This document shows positions 43,053 to 53,286 of a stretch of 64,000 nucleotides of DNA, piece by piece (position 1 is the first letter of the stretch; the number at the start of each line of letters is the position of its first letter). A program made the position numbers and the translations under genes. Source of the stretch: Calocera cornea HHB12733 (Eukaryota; Basidiomycota; Dacrymycetes; Dacrymycetales; Dacrymycetaceae); NCBI GenBank assembly GCA_001632435.1, contig KV423958.1, positions 124,001-188,000 on the forward strand, in the 5' to 3' direction. The notes beneath the pieces are model-generated. The model made no database searches, was not told the origin of the DNA, and was given only the letters and a program-made list of their open reading frames with translations.

Positions 43053-44937
43053 CTACGAGACGCCAAGCCTCTCTAGCACATCCGGAAATCTAGGTGCCAC
43101 ATTGAACTTGAACGATTTCGGATGAACCGCAATGAAAATGTCGACCATCTCCATGGGATCCGGGACGACCTCCTTCCCAGACTCGTCCACCGGCAGCTTG
43201 AACTCGAGCGCCCAGAGGAGCGTCGCAATAAGGATGTACATCGAGTTGACCGCCAGGTCCTTGCCCGGGCAAACACGGCGGCCGTGCCCGAATCCGAGCA
43301 GGTCGTCGTGCGTGTCCAAGGGAGCTGCACGGACTTGGCCGTGCTCGTCAAGGAACCGAGAAGGGTTGAAGGTTGATGGGTCCGGGTACAGTTCCGGGTC
43401 ATGCAGCGTGGCCCTGTCTTGCGTCAGCCTCCTGTCGTTCTGGGAAAGCCTCGAACCCACCAAATGTTGTCAAGTATGAAGGTGCCCTTCGGTATGACAT
43501 ATCCATTGTACTCGAATTCCTGACTCTTGCTCTCAGTAGACATATTCCGATTCAGAGCTGAGCAACCCACCTCCGAGGAGTAATGCGGTATGCTGAGCGG
43601 AGCACTCGGCCGCCATCTCAGCACCTCTTTCACGACCGCTTGGATATACGGCAAATTCTCCCTGTCCCCGAAAGTGGGTGGCCGGTCACGCACGACCCTA
43701 TCCAGCTCCTCATGCGCCTTCTTGGCAACTTCTGGATAAAGCATCATCGCTTGCACAAACCACCGCATCTGTGTTGCGGTGGTGTCCTGGCCAGCCATAC
43801 TTAAGGCATCCATGAATACATCTGGTTGTCTCGCCAACGGATGGAAACTTACAACGTCGTTCCAACGGACCATGCTCCCCTGACCTTGGTAATTTCTTCC
43901 TTCTCGACCATTGCCTGGAAGATCTTGCAAGTGGAGCGGTAAGAGTCGGACTCGCCATCTCGGTAAGCCTCGAGTTATTCATCTCTGTAACACCTGTACT
44001 CACCGTCCTACTGCAGGATTCATCATAGAACTGGTTGAAAATAGCCGTCATCTCCTCATACCACTCGTCCGCCCTCCTCCTGAGCCATTTCGAATTGGCG
44101 ATCACCGGCCTCAGGAACGGGAATGTATCCACCACCGAGTTGAGGGGGAGGTTCGCCTTGAGCAGGTAGTCCATCATCTTCTCAATCCGCTGCCCACCGT
44201 GGTACTGATTCAGTGGCAGGGAGTCGCCGCCGTACAGGACGCGCCAGACGACGGACGAGGCGGTGCGCGACATGTGCACTTCTATGGGGAGTTCGGGGTG
44301 CTCGAGCAGGCCGCGTACCGTGTGTCCGGCTTCTTCCTCCTGCATGGAGCAGTAAGCGCTGCAAGCGCGTATGTTGAGACTAGACCATGCTCAGTACTCG
44401 GTATGCCCCATCAAACAAGGAAGCCTACCTCTCATGCGTTCCCTTTCTGAAGAGTCTCCATCTGCGGCAATGTCAGCGCCCTCTTCGTAGCTGCAGCAAG
44501 TCCTTACAGAGGTCCATGTGGCCCTCCAACCATCGCATTGTTCCGGGCCAGGAATTGCTGCGACTTGATCGACGGCAGCCGATCGGACGTCACGGCCGAC
44601 CTGCGGTCCAGAATATCTGCAGCCGTCTTCCAATTATTCACGACCAGCCACGGCTTGCCAGCGACGTTCAAGGAGAACACCGGGCCTTTGCCCACAAAGC
44701 AAACCAATCAGCCCGACAAGCTCCGGAGCACAAAGAGAAGAAGCAAGCACCGTATTCCTTGGCCCACTCGACAAACTTGTAGTGCAAGAACTCGCGCGGC
44801 AGCTGGAGGGCGTTGCCAAGCAGGGGCAGGCCCGGTGGTCCAGGGGGCATGATGATGTTTCCCGACCTCGGCTGTTGGAGAAACCGGGACAGGGCGAGCG
44901 CCAGCAAGCCCGCGAGGAGGTACAGGTAGAGCGCCAT
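43053..44937 (-). CDS. Cytochrome P450 monooxygenase
   Basis: 506 residues. Exons on the minus strand are 44937-44751, 44685-44508, 44461-44429, 44379-44004, 43950-43853, 43799-43571, 43519-43461 and 43413-43053. It is a microsomal class II P450: N-terminal membrane helix (YLYLLAGLLALALSRFL), Pro-rich hinge PPGPPGLPLLGN, I-helix oxygen site MAGQDTTATQ, K-helix ExxR in VKEVLRWRPSAP, and the heme loop FGHGRRVCPGKDLA with the Cys ligand. The block RTASSVVWRVLYGG is common in basidiomycete P450s of secondary metabolism. The 44003-43951 intron has two equivalent placements; I used the GTGAGT donor. Exon 3 is only 33 nt. Substrate unknown. Its neighbour across 0.6 kb is an FAD monooxygenase. Confidence 0.9.
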
Positions 44938-44996
44938 CGTGTGGGTGAGTCGTGACCTGGCATCCCCGTAGAGCTGGGCCTGCGGGCCAAGGCACG

Positions 44997-45004
44997 TATT
45001 ATAC
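44997..45004 (-). promoter_or_regulatory. TATA-like box of the P450 gene
   Basis: GTATAATA on the minus strand, 60 bp upstream of the ATG at 44937. Confidence 0.45.
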
Positions 45005-45360
45005 TGTACTGGCGCCTGGAAATCGTTCCACTTCTCAGGCTAGAACGGTGCAGCGGGGCGAGCCGTACCGCGTCCCCTACCCGAAGCGAGCACGCTCGGG
45101 CAGAAGGGCGAGGGACCGGGAAGGACAGCTTTCATATGCATCTGTACTCTTTTAGATACTGTACGTGGGAGTCTCCTGCACGGCAGCACCGTCCGAGGAG
45201 GTGGGCGGACAGGGGGGGCATCTTTATAAGGGACGCACGGCCTACGCACGGCCCACGCACGGCCCACGGTAACGTAAGTTCTGATGGCGGTTCCTGGAGC
45301 TTCGCGGGAACGGCTCGCTGGCCCAGCGCAACACAGGTGTATGTTGGAATATGTAGTATT

Positions 45361-45391
45361 TTTGGATTTTGGATTTTGGATTTTGGATTTT
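45361..45391 (+). repeat. GGATTTT microsatellite
   Basis: Four tandem copies of GGATTTT, preceded by TTTT. Confidence 0.85.
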
Positions 45392-45561
45392 GCGAGTTTG
45401 AAGATGCCTACCTACCTAGTGCGGAAGTCTGCCCCGCGGGATTTCACCTCGCCGATCTGATATATACCACCAGGAGAGAAAAAAGAAAAGGAGGGACTGA
45501 CTGGTCCAGTGGACCTCGCCCCATCTCGAGCGGAGTCTGACCCCTGCCCGCCCCCGCCCGC

Positions 45562-46884
45562 CTACTCGTCCTCCAAGCTCATCCCCGGGGGCATCTGGCC
45601 CGACTGCCGCATGAACTCGAACGCGCTCCTGGGCGCCTCGGGGCTGATGAACGCATTGAGGCTCGCCTGCGTATCGCGCATTGCCTCCTCCGCGCGGGCG
45701 CCCATGCGCGCCTCGTACGCCCGCAGGGCCGTGTCCAGCGGGCCGAGCGCTCCGTCGGCTGGCTCTGCCCCCGCCGATGGGGAGAAGGCGGAGAGCAGGG
45801 ACTGGGCAAGGTCCACCCCGTCCGCCATGGCCATGTTCGCGCCGGCCCCGGCGAAGGGGGTCATGAGGTGCGCTGCGTCGCCGATGAGGGTGATCGCGCG
45901 CGTGGGGGGCCAGCGGAAGTTGTCCGGCGGGAGCATGTACAGCGGGCGGACGGCGAGCCCGAGCGCCTCGTCTGCGTGGTCGAGCAGCTGGAGCAGGGCG
46001 GGGCTCCAGTCCGCGAAGAGCGCGCGTATGCCCGGGCGCGCGGAGGCGACGCTGGACCAGTCGATAGCGCAGTGCGCGGACGTGTGCCAGTGCTCGGCAC
46101 AGCGCAGGGCGAAGTAGACGCGCACGCGCTCGCCGCTGTTCCGCTGCGGGATGATCGCCTTGTTGTCGCTTACTGCCATGAGCGCGCCGGGGCCGACGAG
46201 GCGGCCGATCTGCGGGAGCGTGCTGTCGACCCCGGAGAGCCGCAGCTCGATGAACGTCACGCCCGAGTAGTGCGGTGCGACGGGGGTGAGCAGCCGCCGC
46301 ACGCGCGACCACGCACCGTCCGCACCTATGACGAGGTCGAACGACTCGGACGTGCCGTCGGAGAAGGTGAGCGTGTGCCCCGCCGGGGAGGTCGCGATCG
46401 ACAGCACGGCCTTGCCCCACTGGATCGTGGATGCTGGGAGAGAGTCGATCAGCATGCTGCTGAGCACGCCGCGGTCGACCTCGGGCCGCCCGTCGGACTC
46501 GTCCCCCTTCGGCCCGGCGTCTTCGGCAGTTTCGTTCTCAGGCGCAGGGTCGTCGTCCCCAGGGTCTTCCATCCATACCTTGCCGGTCTTGTCGAGCACC
46601 TTCATCGCCTGGCCCTCGTACCTCGCGACCTTCTTGAACTCGGTCCACAGCCCAGCGAGGTACAGTGCCTTCTGCCCCGTCGCGCCGTGCATGTCGAGCG
46701 TGCCGCCCTGGTCGCGCGCGGTCCTCGCGCTATCCCGCTCGAAGACGGTGACAGTCGGGGTGAAGTGGGGCGAGCGTGCCGTGCTCAGCTGGTGGTGCAG
46801 GACGGCGGCGAAGGTGAGCCCCGCTGGGCCCGCGCCGACGACGGCGATGCGCGGTGAGCGGGCTCTGTGCGCGGGGGAGGACAT
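45562..46884 (-). CDS. FAD-dependent monooxygenase (class A, TetX/PHBH-like), intronless
   Basis: 440 residues in one uninterrupted exon, unlike the other genes of the window. It is a flavoprotein that hydroxylates an aromatic or similar substrate using NAD(P)H. The N-terminal FAD fold has RIAVVGAGPAGLTFAAVLHH, then VTVFERD. The DG motif appears as LVIGADGAWSRVRRLL and the GD motif as ITLIGDAAHLMTPFAGAGAN followed by MAMADGVDLAQ. A helical C-terminus ends PPGMSLEDE. An acidic insertion (DPGDDDPAPENETAEDAG) lies near residue 110. The lack of introns could reflect horizontal transfer or retroposition, which is inference. A short decayed copy of its 5' end lies at 53976-54045. It is divergent from the sirtuin. 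Confidence 0.92.
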   Translation of the reverse strand: MSSPAHRARSPRIAVVGAGPAGLTFAAVLHHQLSTARSPHFTPTVTVFERDSARTARDQGGTLDMHGATGQKALYLAGLWTEFKKVARYEGQAMKVLDKTGKVWMEDPGDDDPAPENETAEDAGPKGDESDGRPEVDRGVLSSMLIDSLPASTIQWGKAVLSIATSPAGHTLTFSDGTSESFDLVIGADGAWSRVRRLLTPVAPHYSGVTFIELRLSGVDSTLPQIGRLVGPGALMAVSDNKAIIPQRNSGERVRVYFALRCAEHWHTSAHCAIDWSSVASARPGIRALFADWSPALLQLLDHADEALGLAVRPLYMLPPDNFRWPPTRAITLIGDAAHLMTPFAGAGANMAMADGVDLAQSLLSAFSPSAGAEPADGALGPLDTALRAYEARMGARAEEAMRDTQASLNAFISPEAPRSAFEFMRQSGQMPPGMSLEDE

Positions 46885-47402
46885 TGCGGGCGGGTAGCCG
46901 ATGTAGAAGTGAAGCGTGCTTGCTGGTGCGGGGCGGGTACTTATCGTACGCCCCGTGGTTGTGCGCGGTGCGGGGGCGAGTGCGGTGTCTGACTGCTTCC
47001 CGCCCTCGAGTCAGCGTTCCAATTTATAGCGTCGGGAGGGTGTTGCATTGTCGAGTGAGTCATGGCTCGCAGCGCCCTGGCCACCGCGCAGGCTGCGGGT
47101 GTCGGCGAGGCACCTCCCTTGGACGCCGTCAAGAGGAGCCGTGTGTGTCGCACGCCCCCCGGCTGGGTGCGCATTCGTTCGTGAACGGTGTCGTCCGCCT
47201 GCGAGCGGTGCACGCGCAGTCCCGGAGCCGACGCGCTTGGAGGCCGACGACACGTGAGGAGAGCAGCACGTGACCCGCGCGAGCCAGCACGCCTGACGTC
47301 CTCGGCGCGCGTTTGTGGGGGAGTCAACCAGCACGCGCCCACCCGCTCGGCCCCTCCCTGCTCAGCGACAGCCCCGGCGACGGGACAACACAGACAGCAG
47401 CC
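46885..47402. promoter_or_regulatory. Shared divergent promoter region, FAD monooxygenase and sirtuin
   Basis: 518 bp between outward-facing starts, GC-rich. No clear TATA box for either gene. Confidence 0.4.
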
Positions 47403-49372
47403 ATGACAGTCACCCTCGACCTCGCTCACCTCATCGCCTCAACAGCGCCGGAGGACGCCCCCGCTCGCCGCTCCCTCTCCGCCCTCTCCCTCGCCGTCGC
47501 CCGTGCACGCAGGGTCATCGTCGTCACCGGCGCAGGCATCTCCTGTTCATCCGGCATCCCCGTGCGCTCCTCCCCCCTCCTCCCCTCATCATCAACCCAT
47601 ACTGACACCTGCGCACACACAGGACTTCCGCTCCTCCGACGGGCTCTACAGCCTCGTCAAGGCGCGCTACCCCTCCGTCGTGCTCAAGGGCCGCGACCTG
47701 TTCGACGCCTCCCTCTTCCGCTCCCCCGACAGCACAGCCCTCTTCTACACCTTCATGGCCGAGCTCAAGGCGGCCATCGACGCCGCTCAGCCGAGCAGGA
47801 CGCACGAGTTCCTCAAGGCCCTCGACGGGAGGGGCAAGCTGCTCAGGAGCTACACCCAGAACATCGACGGGCTCGAACAGCGCGTCGGCATCAGTACAGT
47901 CTCTGCCGCACCGGGCCCGGGCCAGAGCAAGGAGGAGGACAAGGAGAACGTCGTGCCGCCTTCCTCGTCCCTTTCCTCCAGAACCAGCACCAGTACGGGC
48001 GAGGGCAAGCCCAAGCCCAAACCCGCGTCCAAGGGCAAGGGCAAGGGGCTCAAGAGCGCGAAGAACGTCCAGCTGCACGGGGACATCCATGCCGTGCGGT
48101 GCACGCTGTGCGCATACACGGCGCCCTTCTCCCCCTCCCATACCGCGGCGTTCAGGGAGGGCGAGGCGCCGCCCTGCCCCGCGTGCTCTGAGCGCTGTAC
48201 GCCTCTCCTTTCGCTTCCTACCTCTACCTGGATTGCTGACAGGGGCTGTTTCATGCTCGTTTGCAGGCGAAGCCCGCCTGGCCCGCGCCGCCCGCTCAAT
48301 CCCCACCGGCACGCTCCGCCCCGCCATCGTGCTGTACGACGAGCCGCACCCTCTGGGGGACGAGATCGGGCAGGTCCAGAGCGCCGATATGGCCCGCGCG
48401 CCGGACCTCATGATCGTCATGGGCACGTCGCTGAAAGTGCACGGGCTGAAGCGCCTTGTGCGCGATTTCGCGGGGGCGGTGCATGCGCGCCCTTCTCCCT
48501 CCACGTCGCACACTGCGTCGACTTCCAGCACTGCGACGGCGAAGAGGGCGAAACAGCCGGCGATGCTCGGCAAGGTCGTGTTCGTGAACCGGACCCCGCC
48601 CGGCGCCGAGTGGGCGGGGGTGATAGACTACCACGTGCAGGGGGAGACGGACGCGTGGGTCGCGCGGGTCGAGGAGGAGTGGAGGAGGCTCAGGCCGCAG
48701 GACTGGGAGGTCCAGACGACGCTGGATGCGCTCCCCGCCGGCGGGAAGGAGTCGAAGGGGATCAAGGTGACCAAGCCTGCGCTGGGCGTGCAGGGGACGG
48801 ACAAGCCGCTGCTGAAGAAGCAGGAGAAGCGGCCCAAGGCGCGCAGAGGTGCAGGTGGGTCTACTCTTCTTTTCTTTTCCCCGAAAGGATGTTGCATGTC
48901 GACGCGATGGGTTCCAGCGAACGGATATTCGAGCGACGCGGAGAACGTCCCCCTCTCCCAGAGCTCCGCCCTCTCTGGATCTACGCTCGTCCCCTCCCCG
49001 ACGAAGAACCAGAGGGAGAGCAAGCCCTCCGCGTCCGCGCTCTCCCCAAGCAAGAAGCGCGAGCCGCTCGCCCCGCTCTCCCCCAGCAAACGGCAGAACC
49101 TCGCGAACCACTACGACAGCGACGGGGACGGGGACGTCTCCCCGCGCAAGCGGCGCAGCCCCGAGACCGGCGGGAAGGACGCAGCGGCCACGCCCCTTGG
49201 CGAGCGGCGCTCTCTCGCCGCGAAGGGAGAGGGGTTCCCGGAGAAGGGGCTGCTGTTTGGCAGTCCTGCCAAGGGGGCGAAGCAGGGGTTGGGGCTCGAC
49301 GAGCTCAGCCTCGTCACGCCTACCAAGGCGCGGAGAGTCACGCGGAGCAGGGCGGTGGTGGTGCGCGCATAG
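47403..49372 (+). CDS. Sirtuin NAD-dependent deacetylase, Hst3/Hst4 type
   Basis: 591 residues from exons 47403-47561, 47623-48196, 48267-48854 and 48918-49372. It removes acetyl groups from histones using NAD; Hst3/4 act on H3K56ac. Motifs: VIVVTGAGISCSSGIP, DFRSSDGLYSL,  RSYTQNIDGLEQRVG, catalytic-His block NVQLHGDIHAVRC, zinc Cys pairs (CTLC and CPAC), the Hst3/4 mark RPAIVLYDEPHPLGDEI, and MIVMGTSLKVHGLK. A 40-residue Lys/Ser-rich insertion sits just before NVQLHGD. The long tail has repeated SPxK sites (VPSPTK, ALSPSKK, PLSPSKR, GSPAKG, VTPTKARR). The last intron (48855-48917) is 63 bp with no stop; read through it adds 21 residues. Confidence 0.9.
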
Positions 49373-50892
49373 TGCTCCTGCCAGCACGATATCTGCGCGC
49401 AGGCGAGTGCGCGGCGGTGGATGCGACCGAGTCTGATATATGCTCTGCACATATGCGCATTTATGGCGGCGAGGCCGCTTACCAGGTATGATGAGGTACT
49501 GTGGGGCCGGGATCGTACCAGTGCCCGTGTATGATGATGTATCATAGTAATGCGCTCCGTTGTGGGGGAAATCAGACATGAACATCGCGACAGGCGTTGT
49601 GTGCGTCTGCCATCTCATACTGGAAACCAACAATATCGAGGCCATCAAGTGCAACGAGCAGTGCGCACACCCTCTGTCTTGTCGTGACGCGCAGTGAATT
49701 ACGAACGAGTAATGCCAACTTGTTCGCCGAATCCATCTCGCTTGCATGCGCGTTAGCATCCATCACTTCAGAGCTGACACTGTGTTGTGCTTGTGTGACA
49801 AAGGGGCCTGATGATCAAGGCTGGCCGATGTTTGTGTGCTGTAGTTTTCATGCGTCTCCAAGGGCACACAACACTGGACTGCAGCTCCTTGAACCTGGTG
49901 TTGGGGTGCCTGGCGCACAGTGGGAGGAGTTCTGGGAGGAGGTGTGAAATGCATGCCCTGCCTTTCACACTATCTCCCAGAACTCCAGGGGTAGTGCAGA
50001 CCTCAGACTAGCTGCCAACTCCAGTATTGTTGATAATGTCTTGGAGCAGGAGACAAGATGAGTGTTGAACAACTCGGTCTGGAACAAAAGGCTTGTTGCA
50101 TCCAGTAGTCAGCTAACTAAGAGATGGCATCAGGAGCACTATGCTCTGCTTCTGTGCTCATCTGTACATTGATAATGTCTCGGGGCGTTCTCTGTTTTCG
50201 CAGACAGCGGTGATGACCGCTACACCAACCGTCTTGTTTCGCGACGGGTACCCAGTTCCATCGGTGCAGAACAAGTACTGTACACATCACATTGACCCGG
50301 AGCAGGCATCTCAGTCCCGCAGCCGCAGTGCTCGCATGTACCTGACTCCATTCCGGGCATTCTGCCCCGGGTGCCTGGGTTTGGGAGCGGGAGCGGGATG
50401 GGGATGGGGACTAAGTGGGTGCGTACATACGAGGCGGAGTCGCGGAGTCGCGGGGATACGGTACGGTACGGTATGGAATGCACCTAGGCCCGAGTCCGAG
50501 GCCGAGGCCGACGCGGGCTCTCTGTCTCTTGCGCCTTTGTGTGACGGTGTTTGGGGCGGGCGAGGCACACGCCGTGCGCCGTGCGCCGTGCGCCGTGCAG
50601 CTGAGAGGCCGGCTGGACATCCGAGGGCCGACAGGACGGATCCGCCCTGCCACCTGACCTGCCGCGTACCGTACGGCCGATAGAAGGAACGAAGGAAAGA
50701 AGGAAAGAAGGAAAGGGCAGGCAGCCTCTGCTCCGAGTCGCGGTAGGTGGGCCAAAAATATAGATACATGCAATGAAATGCGATGACATGGGCTGCGTGA
50801 GATTTACTGTACTGTACGGCAGGCAGGCCGATGTGCGTGGCCGTGCGATCCGATCCGTGACTCTGTCCATCCGTGCACACATACCGAGCACA
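49373..50892. other. Intergenic region of 1.5 kb with a long inverted repeat
   Basis: No gene supported. It lies between the 3' ends of the sirtuin and the PLC-like gene. It contains the inverted repeat at 49926-49986 and short CCGTGCG tandem units near 50570-50600. Confidence 0.5.
49926..49986. repeat. Inverted repeat / stem-loop with 24-nt arms
   Basis: Left arm 49926-49949 starts GGAGTTCTGGGAG and ends GTGTGAAA. Right arm 49963-49986 is its reverse complement at 21 of 24 positions, the three mismatches being together in the middle. The loop is 13 nt (TGCATGCCCTGCC). Confidence 0.85.
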
Positions 50893-52172
50893 CTAGAGCA
50901 CCGCCCAGCCGCCCAGGGCAACACCCAGCAGCAGCCCGAGGCCGATCTCCCAGCTCGGGAGGGCCACCCGCCTCGCCCCGCTGAGCGGCACGCTGGTCTC
51001 CTGGGCGCCGCCGCTCGCGCTGGCCGGCGCGCTCGCAATCGGCGTGGCCGGGTCGTAAGTGACCCCGTTCAGCCCCGCGGCGACTTGGAAGACGCTGCCC
51101 GCGCCGACCTCGTAAAAGTCCACCAGCATGAAGTTTGGCGCGCGGCCGTTGGCCGCGAGGCACACCGCCGCCTGCGCGCCGAGCGAGCCGGCGCCAGAGA
51201 CGGCGTTGGTGGTGCCCAGCGCGGCCTTGTTCGGCGTTGTGACGCCGAGGGAGCCGAGCGAGCTCGCCGTGTCCAGGAAATGGTTGATGGTCGACAGCTG
51301 CGTTGCCGAGTCGCCGTGCGTGCGGTTGACGGCGCAGTCGAAGACTGTGGTCACGTCGAATGCCGTTTCCCACATGTTTGAGAATTCTGGCACGGGCGTC
51401 AGTTTTGCGGGAGGGGACCACGAGCGCGAAGCAGGGGAGGAAGGCGGAAAACGGACGGAGGCAGGGTTGGGTGGTGGGCGGAGCGAGGAAGGGAGGCGGG
51501 AAGTGGGAACAAGGCAAACGCACCGTCGATAATGTACGGCACGCTGGCCCAGTCCGCGCCCGTGTCCATAAAGGTGACGAGGCGTGTGCCCTGGTCGATC
51601 ATGTCGCCGAGGGTGGGCCACTCGTCCAGGGTGAGACTCGCCTGGGCAGGCTTGTAGCTCAACGTGTCTAGCCCCGCTGCTTCGTACGCGGCGGCAAAGG
51701 AGGTGGGGGGCAGGTCGTCCGAGTTTACCAGGAGGAGGGTGACGACGTCGTTCGGATTGGAGGCGAGCCAGGCGGCGACTTTGGACAGGTAGGACTGGAG
51801 GGTGCCGGCGTCGAGGAGGGAGCAGGAGGTGTGGCAGAGCTCGAGGGTGCCGTTGGAGGAGTGGGCCTGGTTCTGGAGCATGCGGATCCCGTCTGTCAGC
51901 TGCTGGGTCACGTCATAGTCCTGGTTGCCGGCGGAGGAGGACTGGGAGACGGCGAAGGAGTCGTGTGCGCCGATGAAGGTGACGTTGGCGTAGGAGCGGG
52001 TGCAGAGCTGGTGGGCGGGCGAGGGGAGAGCAAGGAAGAGGGGGTTAGGACGTACGGATGGGGAGCCGTTGCAGGTTGTTGCGCGCGGTTGTGCCTGCGG
52101 GGCTGCGGCGGCGAGGGATAGGAGCGGGAGGAGTGCGATGGCCGCCTGGGCGAGTGTGAGGGTGGGGGTCAT
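50893..52172 (-). CDS. Secreted PLC-like (PI-PLC X-domain) phosphodiesterase
   Basis: 364 residues from exons 52172-52056, 52007-51524 and 51386-50893 on the minus strand (introns 48 and 137 bp). A signal peptide is evident (LAQAAIALLPLLSLAAAAPQ). The TIM-barrel X domain shows FIGAHDSFAV with the first catalytic His, DGIRMLQNQAH, and LELCHTSCSLLDAGTLQSYL with the second His. A PNDVVTLLLVNSDD strand and RLVTFMDTGADW follow. The C-terminus ends in a small-residue linker (PASASGG) and a hydrophobic helix (LGLLLGVALGGWAVL) without a basic tail, as in GPI-anchored proteins. Activity on phosphoinositides is not certain for this fungal family. The second intron is the longest found in the window. 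Confidence 0.88.
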
Positions 52173-52531
52173 GCTAGTCGATCAACGTGGGGACAGGCGG
52201 GGGTCGTCGTCGAGGTGGTCGTTGAATGGGAGAGCGAGTGCCTGGGTGGTGGGGTTAGTGGGAGATCCGGGCCAGCCGCTGAGTGTGGTTGTGTGTGTGT
52301 GCGTGTGCGTGTGGGAGTAAGGACGGGTGACGAGCGCGGTTTGGTGGACTGAACTGAACTGACGAGGGGACGGGGCGGTGCTGCGCGTGGGCTGGCCCGC
52401 CCTCGCCGAGCCCGGATGACCGCGCGGGGCCAAACACTGCAAATGAAAAGGGACAATCATATCGACAGGCCAGCGTCGGCCCCGATCGGCGGCCTGCCCC
52501 GGCATTCTATTCCTCACCGCCGTCACCTGCA
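52173..52531. promoter_or_regulatory. Divergent promoter region, PLC-like gene and PAP2 phosphatase
   Basis: 359 bp between outward-facing starts. A GTGTGT-rich run lies at 52288-52318. Confidence 0.4.
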
Positions 52532-53286
52532 ATGGCCCGCACAGCGCCCTGGTACCTCTTCCCATTCTACAATGTACGCCCCTCCTTTCACTCCTACCCG
52601 CGCTTGGACCGTTCCCATCACGTGCACAGGCCAACATCCTCGTTGGCATCACCGGCACAGCGCTGCTCATCCTCCTCACCCGCTCCGCCCACGCCGCCTG
52701 GTTCGGCGCAGGGACCGTCTGCTGCACTTTAGCCGGTACGTTGTACAGTACTTCCCGCTGCTCTGCTTGTTCCGTCCGGTTGTTCCGTTCTTCTTCTTCC
52801 CCCTCCCACCCCCTCTCCCTAACATCGTGCACAGCAAAAGCGCTCAAGCGCCTCCTGCGCCACCCGCGCCCGCGCCCCGCCGGCTCCCCGCGCCCAAGAA
52901 CATACGGCATGCCCTCCACGCACACGTCCGCAATGGCCTTCCAATCGCTGTACCTCCTCCTGTGCTCCCTCTCCCTCTCCCTCTCCCTCTCCCAGTCGGA
53001 GCCCTCCGCCTCCGCCACAGCCACAGCCCCACCCCCGCTCTCCTCCCCCAACATCCCCGGCGCCCGCCTGCTCCTCCCAGCAGCATACGCCGCCTACGCG
53101 CTCGGGGTAGCGCGCAGCCGCCTCTGGGGCGGCCACCACACGCTCCCCCAGGTCCTGGCCGGCGCCGCGTGGGGGGCCGTGTCCGCCGTGTGTTGGTGGG
53201 GCCTCTGGCGCGCGTGGGCTCGGGAGGCCGTGGCCCGCCCGGCGGTGCGCCTGCTCAGCGCCTGGGGCGTCCGGCTCGTCATGTGA
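52532..53286 (+). CDS. PAP2-family lipid phosphatase (dolichyl-diphosphatase-like)
   Basis: 199 residues from exons 52532-52573, 52630-52735 and 52835-53286 (introns 56 and 99 bp). The three phosphatase motifs are present: KALKRLLRHPRP for C1, YGMPSTHTSAMAF for C2, and ARSRLWGGHHTLPQVLAG for C3, with the two His and Arg of the active site. Several hydrophobic helices surround them. Small fungal PAP2 enzymes of this form (Cax4/Cwh8) recycle dolichyl diphosphate on the lumenal face of the ER; that assignment is likely but not proven. A run of SLSLSLSLSQ is coded by a (CCCTCT)n microsatellite at about 52966-52994. Confidence 0.87.

Larger units (their letters stand above)
44938..45561. other. 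Intergenic between the P450 and the FAD monooxygenase
   Basis: 624 bp. It contains the P450 promoter with a TATA-like element (44997-45004) and a GGATTTT microsatellite (45361-45391). Confidence 0.5.

Noticed and set aside
45868..46857. 329-codon plus-strand frame over the FAD monooxygenase
   Set aside because: Shadow of a high-GC coding strand; no motif.
47503..49491. 662-codon plus-strand frame that begins inside sirtuin intron 1
   Set aside because: It follows the sirtuin frame only in part and then shifts frame into nonsense. The spliced model with intact sirtuin motifs is preferred.
48296..49759. 487-codon minus-strand frame
   Set aside because: Antisense to the sirtuin exons, with Arg/Leu-biased composition and no domain.
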